NCBI GenBank assembly: GCA_001303585.1
Contig: LJTT01000009.1
Coordinates: forward strand, 1-64,000
Reading direction: 5' to 3'
DNA: 64,000 nt
Source of the DNA: Betaproteobacteria bacterium SG8_41
GTDB lineage: Bacteria; Pseudomonadota; Gammaproteobacteria; Burkholderiales; SG8-41
The notes under the pieces were generated by a model, which saw nothing but the letters and a program-made list of their open reading frames with translations, was not told the origin of the DNA and did not search any database. The stretch's first letter is position 1. Each line of letters begins with the position of its first letter. This document shows positions 8,335-17,460 of this stretch, piece after piece. Made by a program: the position numbers and the translations under genes.

Positions 8335-9225
8335 TTGCCAGCCCGCCAGCCCCTGCTCGGAGGCTATCTTGAACACCTCGAACATGAGCGTCGACTGAGC
8401 GCTCATACGGTGCGGAATTACGAGCGCGACATTCGCGCGCTGCTGCGCGCGGCAGGAACGGTCCCGCTACGGGAGCTGCAGCCAGCGCAGATTCGTCGGT
8501 TCGTCTCGCAGCTGCATTCCCAGGGCCTTGACGGGAAATCGCTCGCGCGCGTGCTCTCGGCCTGGCGGGGGTTCTTCACGTATCTGTGCCGCGACCATGG
8601 GCACGATCACAACCCGTGCCTTGGTATCCGTGCGCCGAAGGCGGCTAAGCGCCTGCCCCATGCGTTGTCTCCCGATGAGGCCGGACGTTTGATGCAGCCG
8701 GGGGCGGCCGACGCGCTGGCAGTGCGCGACCGTGCCATTCTCGAGCTCCTCTACTCTTCCGGTCTGCGCTTGTCCGAGCTGACCGGGCTCGCACTCGATG
8801 ACGTGAACTACCGGGATGCCACGATTCGCGTAACGGGCAAGGGCGCCAAGACGCGGGTCGTGCCCGTTGGCAGTTACGCGATAGCCGCGCTCAGGGCCTG
8901 GCTTGTCGAGCGCGCGCCGCTCGCTCCGCAAGGAGAACAGGCCATGTTCCTCGCGCGCAACGGGGCGCCGCTCTCGGCGCGTTCCGTGCAGGCCAGGCTC
9001 AAGCAATGGGGCCTCAAGCTCGGCTTGCCAGGTAACGTTCATCCCCATGCCCTGCGACACTCCTTTGCATCGCACCTGCTGCAATCCAGCGGCGATCTGC
9101 GCGCAGTGCAGGACATGCTTGGCCACGCGAGCATTTCCACGACTCAGGTCTACACGCATCTGGACTTTCAACACCTGGCAAAGGTGTACGACGCGGCTCA
9201 TCCGCGCGCCAGGAAGAAAAGCTGA
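8335..9225 (+). CDS. xerC: Tyrosine recombinase XerC
   Basis: 296 residues, normal length. Acts with XerD at dif to resolve chromosome dimers. N-terminal SAM-like DNA-binding domain (LSAHTVRNYERDIRAL) and a C-terminal catalytic domain with Arg in SSGLRLSEL, HALRHSFASHLL, LGHASISTTQVYTH containing the nucleophilic Tyr. Position after DUF484 supports XerC over XerD. Start is TTG at 8335; GGGGGAG lies about 11 bases upstream. No ATG gives a full-length N terminus. Confidence 0.95.
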   Translation: MPARQPLLGGYLEHLEHERRLSAHTVRNYERDIRALLRAAGTVPLRELQPAQIRRFVSQLHSQGLDGKSLARVLSAWRGFFTYLCRDHGHDHNPCLGIRAPKAAKRLPHALSPDEAGRLMQPGAADALAVRDRAILELLYSSGLRLSELTGLALDDVNYRDATIRVTGKGAKTRVVPVGSYAIAALRAWLVERAPLAPQGEQAMFLARNGAPLSARSVQARLKQWGLKLGLPGNVHPHALRHSFASHLLQSSGDLRAVQDMLGHASISTTQVYTHLDFQHLAKVYDAAHPRARKKS

Positions 9226-9430
9226 ACCGCCAAGCGAGCGAGGTACACAGAAAACCTATTGAACTGCCACAACGCTGAGCCCGCCAACAACAATCGAACC
9301 GCGGAGACGCGGCGAGGATTGACAACAAGAACGATAATATTGGTGTCAGATGCGGTATGCTGGTTTGATTTTCCTTCTTGTAGTCGGTTCTCTCCTCATC
9401 TCCGCGGTTCAGTAGATTCCCATTTTCGGT
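9226..9430. repeat. Inverted repeat spacer between xerC and the rlmI-like gene
   Basis: Begins at the xerC stop with an AACCGCCAAGCGAGCGAGG-type repeat. GAACCGCGGAGA (9296-9307) is perfectly inverted as TCTCCGCGGTTC (9399-9410), and the similarity continues inward for about 48 bases per arm (both arms also share an ACAAGAA-containing stretch). The central 20 bases are AT-rich. This belongs to the same general class as the CGCGGAGA octads at 49338, not to a coding gene. Confidence 0.7.
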
Positions 9431-9472
9431 TCGATCCCTGAAGCGTTTTCCCCTGGAGCCCTGCGGTAAAAC

Positions 9473-10657
9473 ATGCAAAAGCTGATTCTCAAGCCTGGAC
9501 GTGAGAAGTCCCTCAAGCGACGCCATCCCTGGGTATTCTCCGGAGGGGTGGCACGCGTGACGGGCGAGCCCTCTTCAGGTGACACGATTGAGGTGCATTC
9601 GTCGAGCGGGGACTTTCTCGCGCTCGCTGCCTACAGCCCGAAGTCGCAGATCGTGGCGCGGGCTTGGAGCTGGGACACGCGCGACATCGATGCCGGGTTT
9701 TTCCGAGAGCGCATCGAGCGGGCGTTGCGCGAGCGCGAAACGTTCCTCGACGCAAGCACGACCGATGCGATCCGCCTCGTTCATGGTGAGTCTGACGGTC
9801 TTCCCGGCGTGGTTGCCGACCGTTATGCCGACACGATCGTTATGCAGCTTTCCAGCGCTGGCGCGGATCGCTGGCGGGAGGTGATTGCCGATGCGTTGAT
9901 GGAGGCAAGTGGCGCAGCTCGCCTGTGGGAGCGCTCGGACGCCGAGGTGCGGAAGCTGGAGGGCCTGCCCGCAGCTGTCGGTCCGCTGCGCGGTCAGCGG
10001 GAGCCTACGCGCGTTACCGTTAACGAGAACGGTCTCGCATTCTGTGTAGACCTGGAGCGCGGCCACAAGACGGGCTTCTATCTCGACCAGCGCGACAACC
10101 GCCAGCTCGTCCGCACGCTGGCGCGCGGGCGCGACGTCCTCGACGGATTCTGCTACACGGGCGGATTCTCAGTGAATGCCGCGGCCGGAGGCGCGCGTTC
10201 GGTGCTGGCGGTGGACAGTTCCAGCGAAGCGCTCGAGCTTGCGCGTCAAAATGCCGGTCTCAATGCTGTATCGGGCGTCAGCTGGGTCGAGGACGACGTG
10301 TTTTTGCTTCTCCGGAAACTCCGCGACGAGCGCCGCGCGTTTGACCTGGTTGTGCTCGATCCGCCCAAGTTCGCGCCGACGGCGGCGCATGTCGCGAAGG
10401 CGGCGCGCGCCTACAAGGACATCAGCCTGCTTGCCTTCAAGCTGCTGCGCCCGGGAGGCATCCTCGTCACGTTCTCCTGCTCGGGCGGCGTTTCGGCTGA
10501 GCTCTTTCAGAAGATCGTTGCCGGATCCGCGCTAGATGCAGGAGTCGACGCGCAGATCATCCGGCATCTGGGCGCCGCCGCCGACCATCCGGTCGCGCTC
10601 CAATTTCCTGAAGGCGAGTACCTCAAGGGGCTCGTCTGCCGCGTCTCAGGCCAATGA
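9473..10657 (+). CDS. rlmI: Class I rRNA cytosine methyltransferase, RlmI-like
   Basis: 394 residues. N-terminal PUA-like domain (KLILKPGREKSLKRRHPWVFSG), an RlmI-type linker with GLPGVVADRY, then a Rossmann methyltransferase domain with FCYTGGFSVNAA, AVDSSSEALELA and the catalytic VVLDPPKFA; FSCSGGVS follows. This fits the RlmI (YccW) family that methylates C1962 of 23S rRNA to m5C. ATG at 9473 gives the standard N terminus. The stop codon is embedded in the first heptads of the downstream repeat. Confidence 0.88.
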   Translation: MQKLILKPGREKSLKRRHPWVFSGGVARVTGEPSSGDTIEVHSSSGDFLALAAYSPKSQIVARAWSWDTRDIDAGFFRERIERALRERETFLDASTTDAIRLVHGESDGLPGVVADRYADTIVMQLSSAGADRWREVIADALMEASGAARLWERSDAEVRKLEGLPAAVGPLRGQREPTRVTVNENGLAFCVDLERGHKTGFYLDQRDNRQLVRTLARGRDVLDGFCYTGGFSVNAAAGGARSVLAVDSSSEALELARQNAGLNAVSGVSWVEDDVFLLLRKLRDERRAFDLVVLDPPKFAPTAAHVAKAARAYKDISLLAFKLLRPGGILVTFSCSGGVSAELFQKIVAGSALDAGVDAQIIRHLGAAADHPVALQFPEGEYLKGLVCRVSGQ

Positions 10658-10744
10658 TGAATTTTGAATGATGAATGTTAAACGGCCCCTGCGTTAAGGC
10701 AGATCAGGCTAAACCCTTTTCAACATTCAAACTTTAATATTTAG
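10654..10744. repeat. Heptad repeat locus between rlmI and yidD (convergent)
   Basis: Left arm of four heptads (ATGATGA, ATTTTGA type; 10654-10681) starts inside the rlmI stop codon region. Right arm (TTTTCAA, CATTCAA type; 10717-10744) ends next to the yidD stop. The arms are partly complementary (TTTGAATG against CATTCAAA). It lies between convergent genes and could act as a two-way transcript end. Confidence 0.7.
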
Positions 10745-10747
10745 CAG

Positions 10748-10963
10748 TCACGCCGGCGGAACGGGGTCCACGCCGCCGGGGTGCCATGGTCCGCAGCGCA
10801 GAATGCGCCGCACCGCGAGCCACGAGCCCTTGAATGCCCCGTGCACTTCGATCGCCTCGCGTGCATAGGCCGAGCAGGTCGGATAGAAACGGCACTGGCC
10901 GCCGAAGAACGGCGAAAGGACAAGCTGGTAGGCGCGGATGAGACCGAGAAGCAGGGTCTTCAT
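10748..10963 (-). CDS. yidD: Membrane protein insertion efficiency factor YidD
   Basis: 71-residue protein with the diagnostic [30 protein letters not shown] and [13 protein letters not shown]; the conserved cysteines are present. YidD sits at the inner membrane and helps YidC-mediated insertion. It is usually between rnpA and yidC; here neither is near, so it is an orphan. TATACT (10974-10969 on the minus strand) lies only 5 bases before the ATG, so the message may be nearly leaderless. Confidence 0.93.
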   Translation of the reverse strand: MKTLLLGLIRAYQLVLSPFFGGQCRFYPTCSAYAREAIEVHGAFKGSWLAVRRILRCGPWHPGGVDPVPPA

Positions 10964-11109
10964 GGGATCAGTATAACGCCCGCGAGCGAGTGTTTCCGGC
11001 GATCGCCATGACGTCGTGCGCTCGAGGCAAAGCGATTGAACGCAGGGGCGCCGCGGCCAAAGTGCTTCTTCACAGACAGCGGGCGCCTTGAGCCAACGGG
11101 CGGAACGTT

Positions 11110-11135
11110 CGCGGCAAACGGGATGGGGCTATACT
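11110..11135 (+). promoter_or_regulatory. Possible promoter of the TonB-like gene
   Basis: TATACT at 11130-11135 with a weak TTCGCG about 16 bases upstream. A start near 11142 would leave a roughly 60-base leader before GTG at 11201, which argues against the longer reading frame beginning at 11036. Confidence 0.35.
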
Positions 11136-11200
11136 ATTTGCTCAGCGACGCGGGTCGGGTTGGTCCGAAGCATCAAGTCCTCTCCTTTGGAAAGCAGAAC

Positions 11201-11923
11201 GTGCACGAGCGCGCCATTGAATCTGAAGATCGGCCCCGCGCGCCGCTTGCCCTGCTGGCATTTCTCGCGGCAAGCGTCGCCGTGCACGCGGCCGTCATTG
11301 TCGCTTTGCCGGAATTCTCACTCGAACGCGCGCCGCTTCCTGTGACAATGCTGGAAGTCGTCCTGGTGCAGACGGCGCCGCCCCGGCCGTTGGCGGTTGC
11401 CAAGGCGCGCCCCCGCCCCGTGCCGACCCCGGCCCCCCCGGTCCAGCGCAAGGAGGGAAGGCGTCGATCGACACTCGAACCGATTCCGCCGTCACCTGCG
11501 CCCGAAGCGCCGCCGCCGCTGTTGACGCAGACCATGCCCAAACCGGCTCGAGAGGTCGCTGTCCCGGCAGAGCGTCCCGAAAAAATCGCTGCGTCGGAGA
11601 TCACTTCGTCGAATCTGGTTGCGCCCGTTGCGCCAACGCCGCCGCGTTTCAGCGCGTCGTACCTGCAGAATCCCGCGCCCCGTTACCCGCTCGCTGCTCG
11701 CCGTGCTGGGGAACAGGGGACGGTGACGCTCAAGGTGAGGGTGACCAGCGAGGGCTTGCCGGAACGGGTGGAGGTGGAAAAGACAAGCGGTTCGTCCCGA
11801 CTCGACGCGGCCGCACTGGACGCCGTCAGGCAGTGGCGATTCGTCCCCGCGCGCCGCGGAGCCACGCCGGTCGAATCGTGGGTGCTGGTCCCGGTGGTGT
11901 TCCGGCTCGAGGAGCCGTCGTGA
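11201..11923 (+). CDS. TonB-family energy transducer
   Basis: About 240 residues. A short cytoplasmic start, one membrane anchor (ALLAFLAASVAVHAAVIVAL), a proline-rich periplasmic spacer (PRPVPTPAPPV, PPSPAPEAPPP) and a C-terminal TonB domain (YPLAARRAGEQGTVTLKVRV, SGSSRLDAAALDAVRQWRF). TonB proteins pass proton-motive energy from ExbBD to outer-membrane receptors; no exbB or exbD is nearby. GTG at 11201 is chosen because it falls after the TATACT box; the frame is open back to 11036. Confidence 0.8.
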   Translation: MHERAIESEDRPRAPLALLAFLAASVAVHAAVIVALPEFSLERAPLPVTMLEVVLVQTAPPRPLAVAKARPRPVPTPAPPVQRKEGRRRSTLEPIPPSPAPEAPPPLLTQTMPKPAREVAVPAERPEKIAASEITSSNLVAPVAPTPPRFSASYLQNPAPRYPLAARRAGEQGTVTLKVRVTSEGLPERVEVEKTSGSSRLDAAALDAVRQWRFVPARRGATPVESWVLVPVVFRLEEPS

Positions 11924-11999
11924 GGGAATAGGGAACGGGGAATGGGAAAGGGGAAGACGCGAGCCTTGCGGAATCAGCCTATTTCCTATTTCCCATTCA
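11924..11999. repeat. Heptad repeat locus between TonB gene and rlpA (convergent)
   Basis: Starts on the base after the tonB stop: GGGAATA, GGGAACG and GGGAATG heptads in phase (11924-11944) followed by drifting GGAAAGG units. The opposite arm is CTATTTC, CTATTTC, CCATTCA (11979-11999), which is complementary and runs up to the rlpA stop. Between convergent genes, so it may serve both transcripts. Confidence 0.8.
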
Positions 12000-13043
12000 C
12001 CGGGTGAAGACGAAAGGCTTCACCCCGAGCGCCTGGCTGACGCGATCCGCAACGGAGCGCGCCTCGTTCCGGCTCGCGTAAGGTCCGGCATGCACGCGAT
12101 ACAGGCCATCGCGCGGGTAGATGTGGATCGTCTCGGCAAGCCAGGCCACTTCTGCCTGAAGGCGCAGGAGGAAACTCTCGGCGTTTTGCCTTGAGCCAAA
12201 CGCTCCAAGCTGCAAATAGATACCGGAAGCCTCACTGGTGAGCGGTGCCCGGGCCGCGCGGGCGCCCGACGATCCATCGAGTGCCAATTCGGAACCTGCT
12301 GCCGCGGTCATCGGCTGCGCACTTTCCGAACCATCGTTAACGGCTGTGACAGCGGCGCCATCCGCCGCCGGGGCGCAACAGCCTTCGCGATCCGGCGCGC
12401 CTGCCATGACGGGGGCCGCGTCGATGCCTGGAATGATGCTTTCCACCTCGACCATTCCGCTGCCATTGGCAATGATGCCGAGCTTGTAGGCAGCGGTGTA
12501 GGACAGGTCGATTTCCCGATTGTCCAGAAACGGCCCGCGGTCGTTGATCCGTACCACGACGGCCCTGCCATTGCGCAAGTTGGTGACGCGCACGTAGCTC
12601 GGGATCGGCAGGACCGGATGAGCAGCGGTCATCCGGTACATGTCGTAGACCTCGCCGGACGAGGTCTGCTTGCCATGATAACGGCGGCCGTACCAGGTGG
12701 CCACGCCCCGCGCCCTGTAGGGCTGCAGCGACGTCATCGGCGTGTACTGCTTGCCCATCACGACGTACGGGCGCATGGTGGCCCGGTTCAGTGGCTCAAC
12801 CCGTGGTGTTGCATCCGGAATGCTACTGAGATCGGCGGGCGGGTTCGCGTCGGGGCCGTCATCGAGGTAGTAGCCGCCGCCGCGGGGCGTGGCGGGGCCA
12901 GACCCGGGTCTGCCCGTCGTGCCGCAACCGCTTAACGCAATGGCCAGCAGAGCGGTGACCGCGATGTAACGCGTGACGCGTGGCAAATAACGAGCGCCAG
13001 GACGGCGCCGCGCATGGGCCGGGAGCTTCATATGGTCATCCAT
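11997..13043 (-). CDS. rlpA: Septal ring lytic transglycosylase RlpA
   Basis: 348-residue lipoprotein. Signal peptide ends in a lipobox (LSGC). The RlpA double-psi beta-barrel shows GVATWYGRRYHGKQTSSGE and INDRGPF, and the C-terminal SPOR domain (IYLQLGAFGSRQNAESF...VHAGPY) binds denuded glycan at the septum. Cuts naked peptidoglycan strands in the periplasm. Last gene of the reverse-strand shape operon, 6 bases after rodA. ATG at 13043 is taken; ATG at 13031 is equally possible. Confidence 0.93.
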   Translation of the reverse strand: MDDHMKLPAHARRRPGARYLPRVTRYIAVTALLAIALSGCGTTGRPGSGPATPRGGGYYLDDGPDANPPADLSSIPDATPRVEPLNRATMRPYVVMGKQYTPMTSLQPYRARGVATWYGRRYHGKQTSSGEVYDMYRMTAAHPVLPIPSYVRVTNLRNGRAVVVRINDRGPFLDNREIDLSYTAAYKLGIIANGSGMVEVESIIPGIDAAPVMAGAPDREGCCAPAADGAAVTAVNDGSESAQPMTAAAGSELALDGSSGARAARAPLTSEASGIYLQLGAFGSRQNAESFLLRLQAEVAWLAETIHIYPRDGLYRVHAGPYASRNEARSVADRVSQALGVKPFVFTR

Positions 13044-13049
13044 CAACGG

Positions 13050-14153
13050 TCATGTCTGGATCAGTCTCTTATGCGTCGCAATGCTCATCAGAATCCCGAA
13101 GCCAAGGCAGATCGACACCATTGCGGTGCCGCCGTAGCTGATAAGCGGCAAGGGAATGCCTACCACGGGCAGAACGCCGCTGACCATGCCCATATTGACG
13201 AAGGCGTAGGTGAAGAAGGTAAGGGTGATCGCTCCCGCGAGCAGCCGGCCGAAGAGCGTCGGCGCGTTCGCCGCGATGAACAGGCCACGCGCGATCACAA
13301 GCAGGAGGAGCGCGAGGAGCACGAGGCTTCCCGCGAACCCGAATTCCTCCGCGTAGACGGCAAAAATGAAATCGGTCGTGCGTTCAGGTATGAAGTCGAG
13401 ATGGGTTTGTGTGCCCGTCAACCACCCTTTACCTGTCCAGCCGCCGGAACCCATTGCGATCGTCGACTGTATCGTGTGGTAGCCCGTGCCAAGCGGGTCC
13501 TGAGCGGGGTCGATGAGGGTGAGCACGCGCTGGCGCTGATAGTCATGCAGCAGTGACCACACGAAGGGCGCTGCGACAACGCTCCCAAGCACGGCGCCCG
13601 CGACGATTCTCCAGGACAGCCCCGCCAGGAACAGCACGAAGAACCCCGACGCGGTTATGAGCAGGGCGGTGCCCAGGTCGGGTTGGCGTGCGATCAGGGC
13701 GACCGGCACGATCAGCATGACCGTGGCGACGGCAAAGTTCGTAAACCGGAGCGTTGCCTCGTGGCGGTGCAAGTACCAGGCGAGAGCAAGCGGCAGCGCG
13801 ATCTTCATCAGCTCGGAGGGCTGAACCCGCGTTATCCCGAGATCAAGCCAGCGTCGGGCCCCGTGCGCGACTTCTCCGTACATCGCCACGCCCAGCAGCA
13901 TCAGGACCCCTGCAACATAGAGGGGGGCAGCGAGACGCATCAGGTAATGCGGCGGAATGTTGGCGAAAACCCACATGACGACAACCGCGATCATCATGTT
14001 CGCGAGCTGGGCGGTCACGCGTGCCGTGTTGGCATTGGAGGCGCTGTAGAGCACCAGCAGTCCGAGGCCCATAACCAGCACGATGAGTCCCAGCAGCATG
14101 CCATCGATGTGGCGCGTCAGCAGACGGGGAATGCGTCTAACCGTCGGATGCAT
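13050..14153 (-). CDS. rodA: Rod-shape SEDS peptidoglycan polymerase RodA
   Basis: 367-residue multispanning SEDS protein that polymerises glycan strands with PBP2 during elongation. About ten membrane helices; conserved GARRWLDLG, QPSELMKIA, RQPDLGTAL, and the C-terminal GIPLPLISYGG. ATG at 14153 (MHPTVRRIP) is preferred; it overlaps mrdA by 17 bases, suggesting translational coupling. Longer reading of the frame would lie entirely inside mrdA. Confidence 0.96.
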   Translation of the reverse strand: MHPTVRRIPRLLTRHIDGMLLGLIVLVMGLGLLVLYSASNANTARVTAQLANMMIAVVVMWVFANIPPHYLMRLAAPLYVAGVLMLLGVAMYGEVAHGARRWLDLGITRVQPSELMKIALPLALAWYLHRHEATLRFTNFAVATVMLIVPVALIARQPDLGTALLITASGFFVLFLAGLSWRIVAGAVLGSVVAAPFVWSLLHDYQRQRVLTLIDPAQDPLGTGYHTIQSTIAMGSGGWTGKGWLTGTQTHLDFIPERTTDFIFAVYAEEFGFAGSLVLLALLLLVIARGLFIAANAPTLFGRLLAGAITLTFFTYAFVNMGMVSGVLPVVGIPLPLISYGGTAMVSICLGFGILMSIATHKRLIQT

Positions 14154-16044
14154 TACCTGCAGCCTTTTCTGGTTTGCTCGAAACCGGGTGCTTACCGAGC
14201 AAGTAGTAGTCGAGCACGGCGCGGGCGAGCGGCGCGGCAGCACGCGACCCGAAGCCCGCGTTCTCGACGATCACCGCCAGCGCGATCTTCGGCCGGTCGG
14301 CGGGCGCGTAGGCCACATACAACGAATGATCGCGGAATCGCTCCGCCACCTCGCTCTCGACGTACTTTTCCCCCTGCTTGATGCCAATTACCTGCGCGGT
14401 TCCGGTCTTGCCCGCGCTCTCATATTCCGCACCCGCGAAAGCGATCCGGCTGGTGCCCTCCTTGGTGACGCCTACCAGCGCTTCCTTGACCACCGCGAGG
14501 TGCTCCGGCTTGAGATCGAGCGTGCGTGCCGGACCAGTCGCGACCGCTGTGCGCTCCCGCGTGCGGGAATCCTCTACGTAGTCAACGATGTGAGGGCGGG
14601 GCACGACCCCGTCGTTGGCGATCGTCGCGATGGCGACCGCGAGCTGCAGCGGCGTGTATGAGTTATAGCCCTGCCCGATTCCGACGCTGATGGTCTCGCC
14701 GGGATACCACTTCTGCTTGAACCGCCGCATCTTCCACTCTGGCGAGGGCAGCACGCCCACCGCCTCCCCGATAATGTCTACACCGGTGCGGGAGCCGAAG
14801 CCGAACTGTCCCACGAACCGCGCGATGGCATCGATTCCCATGTCGTTCGCCAGCATGTAGTAGTAGGTGTCGCTGGACTTCACGAGGGACGTGTAGAGAT
14901 CGACCACTCCGTGTCCTCCGGCGTGGCTGTCGCGGAACTGTCGGCCGCCGAAGAAAAAATAACCCGGGTCGTTGATTGTTTGCTGGGGCGTGCGCTTGCC
15001 GTAGGTAAGGGCGGCGAGCGCCATGTAGGGCTTGAACGTGGAGCCGGGCGGATAAGTTCCCGAGAGCGCCCGGTTCATCATCGGCCGGTCCGGCGAATTG
15101 CTGAGCTCGCTCCAGTTCTGCGGATCGATGCCGTCGACGAAGACATTGGGGTCGAATCCCGGTTTGCTGACGAAGGCGAGTATGCCCCCGGTTGCTGGTT
15201 CGATCGCGACCAGCGCGCCGCGCTCGTCGCCGAAAGCCTCGTAGACCATTTCCTGGAGGCGCGCATCGATAGTGAGGACAATATTGTTGCCGGATACGGG
15301 TGGCGTATGCGAAAGCGTGCGCACGGCGCGTCCCCCGGAGTCGACCTCGACATTCTCAACCCCGGTAGTGCCGTGGAGAAAGCGCTCGTAGCTGCGCTCG
15401 ATGCCGGTTTTGCCGATATAGTCCGTGCCGCGGTAGTTGGCGATCAGCCCGTCGGCCTCGAGCCGATCGAGCTCGCGCTGGTTGATGCGGCCGATGTATC
15501 CGACGACGTGAGAGAAACGCTCCCCCCGGGGGTACTCGCGGAAAGGCCGGGCGTTGACCTCCACGAGCGGAAACCGGTAGCGATTGGCGGCGAAGCGCGC
15601 CACCTCCTCGTCCGAGAGCCGGGTGCGGATCGGCAGGCTGCCGACGACCTTGCTCTCCTCCAGCAACCGCTTGAAGCGCCGCCGGTCGCGCGGCCCGATC
15701 TCGATGAGCGCTCCGACGTCTTCGACAAGGCGGTCGATGTTGTCGACGTCCTGCGGCCGGATCTCCAGTGTGTAAGCAGAGTAGTTGTGTGCCAGCACGG
15801 CCCCGTTTCGGTCGAGGATGATCCCGCGGTTCGGGGCGACCGGCAGCACTGTAATGCGATTCGCGTCGGCGAGCGTGCTCAGTTCGCCGTGCCTCACGAT
15901 CTGCAGATAGAAGAATCGCAGGCCGAGCAGCGCGAAGATCAGCAGCACGAAGGCCGAGGCAATCGCCAGCCGCGCCTGGAAGTGCCGCAGCTCGAGCTCG
16001 GCGTTCCGGATTTCCACGCCCTGATTGATCGACAACTCAGACAT
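14137..16044 (-). CDS. mrdA: Penicillin-binding protein 2 (elongation transpeptidase)
   Basis: 635 residues. One N-terminal membrane anchor (LAIASAFVLLIFALLGLRFFYLQ), a PBP dimerisation domain (LPVAPNRGIILDRNG, SHVVGYIGRI) and a transpeptidase domain with the acylation serine in PPGSTFKP, the second motif SSD in KSSDTYYYM and KTGTAQ. Partner of RodA in lateral wall synthesis. ATG at 16044 overlaps mreD by 8 bases. Member of mreBCD-mrdA-rodA-rlpA. Confidence 0.97.
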   Translation of the reverse strand: MSELSINQGVEIRNAELELRHFQARLAIASAFVLLIFALLGLRFFYLQIVRHGELSTLADANRITVLPVAPNRGIILDRNGAVLAHNYSAYTLEIRPQDVDNIDRLVEDVGALIEIGPRDRRRFKRLLEESKVVGSLPIRTRLSDEEVARFAANRYRFPLVEVNARPFREYPRGERFSHVVGYIGRINQRELDRLEADGLIANYRGTDYIGKTGIERSYERFLHGTTGVENVEVDSGGRAVRTLSHTPPVSGNNIVLTIDARLQEMVYEAFGDERGALVAIEPATGGILAFVSKPGFDPNVFVDGIDPQNWSELSNSPDRPMMNRALSGTYPPGSTFKPYMALAALTYGKRTPQQTINDPGYFFFGGRQFRDSHAGGHGVVDLYTSLVKSSDTYYYMLANDMGIDAIARFVGQFGFGSRTGVDIIGEAVGVLPSPEWKMRRFKQKWYPGETISVGIGQGYNSYTPLQLAVAIATIANDGVVPRPHIVDYVEDSRTRERTAVATGPARTLDLKPEHLAVVKEALVGVTKEGTSRIAFAGAEYESAGKTGTAQVIGIKQGEKYVESEVAERFRDHSLYVAYAPADRPKIALAVIVENAGFGSRAAAPLARAVLDYYLLGKHPVSSKPEKAAGNASDG

Positions 16045-16558
16045 GGAACGGATCGGGCTTGGGCCGCAGCGGAATCTTGAGCAAGGCGCTGAGGGGCGGC
16101 CACAGCGCGCCCGCGACAAAGCTGCCGATGAAGTAATGCCAGCCGGGGAAATCCGCCCCCGCGAGCATGCGGACGATGACGATGATGAGGTCGTTCAGCA
16201 AAAGCAGCGGAATGATGTGCAGCGCCTGCGGGGTCACCGCGAACATGCGCACGCGGCGGTGAAGCACGATTCCAGCGTACGCCAGGATGATATAGGCAAG
16301 CGCATGCTGGCCGAACAGGGTGCCGTCCGCCACGTCCATGAACATGCCCAGGAGCCACGCTGCGACGAAGCCCATCTTGCGCGGCTGTTCGACGCACCAG
16401 TAGAGCACGACCAGCGCGACGAAATCAGGCTTGATCCACAGCCCGTATCCCGACCACGGCAGCAGATTGACCAGGAGCGCGGCGATCAGGGTAAGCGCAA
16501 TGTAGCCGGTTTTGGCCGGCAACAGGATTTCCTGGGGCGCCGGGCGGGCGTGTGCCAT
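16037..16558 (-). CDS. mreD: Rod shape-determining protein MreD
   Basis: 173 residues, about five membrane helices, with KPDFVALVVLYWCVEQPRKMGF and the MFMDVADGTLFGQHALAY segment that is typical of MreD. Part of the elongasome at the inner membrane. Its ATG overlaps the mreC stop by 1 base and its end overlaps mrdA. Confidence 0.94.
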   Translation of the reverse strand: MAHARPAPQEILLPAKTGYIALTLIAALLVNLLPWSGYGLWIKPDFVALVVLYWCVEQPRKMGFVAAWLLGMFMDVADGTLFGQHALAYIILAYAGIVLHRRVRMFAVTPQALHIIPLLLLNDLIIVIVRMLAGADFPGWHYFIGSFVAGALWPPLSALLKIPLRPKPDPFHV

Positions 16559-17457
16559 CAGCGTTTCCTCAGCTTCTTTTTGGAGCCGCGCGTTTTCGGC
16601 TCCTCGGCCGGACGCGGCGGCAGCTCGCGCTCCAGGCCCAACAGCAGAAGCCGGGTGTGGCTGGATACGCCTGCTAGCGGAGTGCAGGTGATGCGGGCGA
16701 AGAGCTGCGTCGCGTTGCGCTCGACGTGCGAGACGCGCGCGACGGGCAGGCCGGGTGGATAGACTCCGCCGATGCCCGAGGTGACGAGCTCATCACCGTT
16801 CCGGTGGTCGGCGTTGATCGAGATGAAACGCAGCTCGAGTGTGTCCTCACTGCCTGTGCCCGAGAGTACCGCCCGCAATCCGTTGCGCAGGTTCTGGACC
16901 GGGACGAAGTGGCTCTTGTCGGTGACGAGCGTCACTTCGGAAAGCCACGGATAGACGCGGGTTACCTGGCCCACGAGTCCGCGCTCGTCCACGACCGCCT
17001 GACCCGCCTTCACGTCATCGCGCGCACCCTTGTCCACGACGATCTTGCGGCTGAAGGGGTCGCGCGCGGCGTAGACCACCTCGGCGGCGGCGGCCGTGAC
17101 ACCGAAGCGCTCGCGCGCGCCAATCAGCGCGCGGAGACGCGCGTTCTCGGCCTGCAGCGCTTTTAACTCCTGCAGCAGCCGTGCATTGGAGAAATTCTCG
17201 GTGGCGAGACGCGCGTTATCGGCGCGCAGCGACGAGTGCGTGACGAAAAAATTGCTGGCGCGGCGCGCGATGCTCGCGGGCGCCGAGGCGATGCGCTGCA
17301 GCGGATAGAGAATGACGGCGACAATCTGGCGCAACGGCGCAAGATAATCGAGGCGGGCGTCGGTTACCAGCAGCGCGAGGGAGAGCGCGGAAAAGATCAG
17401 CAGGCGGGCAAGCGGGGTAGGGCCGGTCTTGAAAAAAGGCGGAGCCTGATATTCCAT
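16558..17457 (-). CDS. mreC: Rod shape-determining protein MreC
   Basis: 299 residues: one N-terminal membrane helix, a coiled coil (residues about 75-110, LRADNARLATEN...LKALQAENARLRALIG) and the beta-barrel domain with DKGARDDVKAGQAVVDERGLVGQV and TSGIGGVYPPGLPVARV. Periplasmic scaffold that activates PBP2-RodA. The C terminus is Lys/Arg-rich. Its start codon abuts a heptad array, which separates it from mreB by 110 bases. Confidence 0.95.
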   Translation of the reverse strand: MEYQAPPFFKTGPTPLARLLIFSALSLALLVTDARLDYLAPLRQIVAVILYPLQRIASAPASIARRASNFFVTHSSLRADNARLATENFSNARLLQELKALQAENARLRALIGARERFGVTAAAAEVVYAARDPFSRKIVVDKGARDDVKAGQAVVDERGLVGQVTRVYPWLSEVTLVTDKSHFVPVQNLRNGLRAVLSGTGSEDTLELRFISINADHRNGDELVTSGIGGVYPPGLPVARVSHVERNATQLFARITCTPLAGVSSHTRLLLLGLERELPPRPAEEPKTRGSKKKLRKR

Positions 17458-17460
17458 TCA

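Noticed and set aside
11036-11200. Extended N terminus of the TonB-like protein
   Set aside because: Crosses a TATACT promoter box and puts about 55 non-TonB residues before the membrane anchor.
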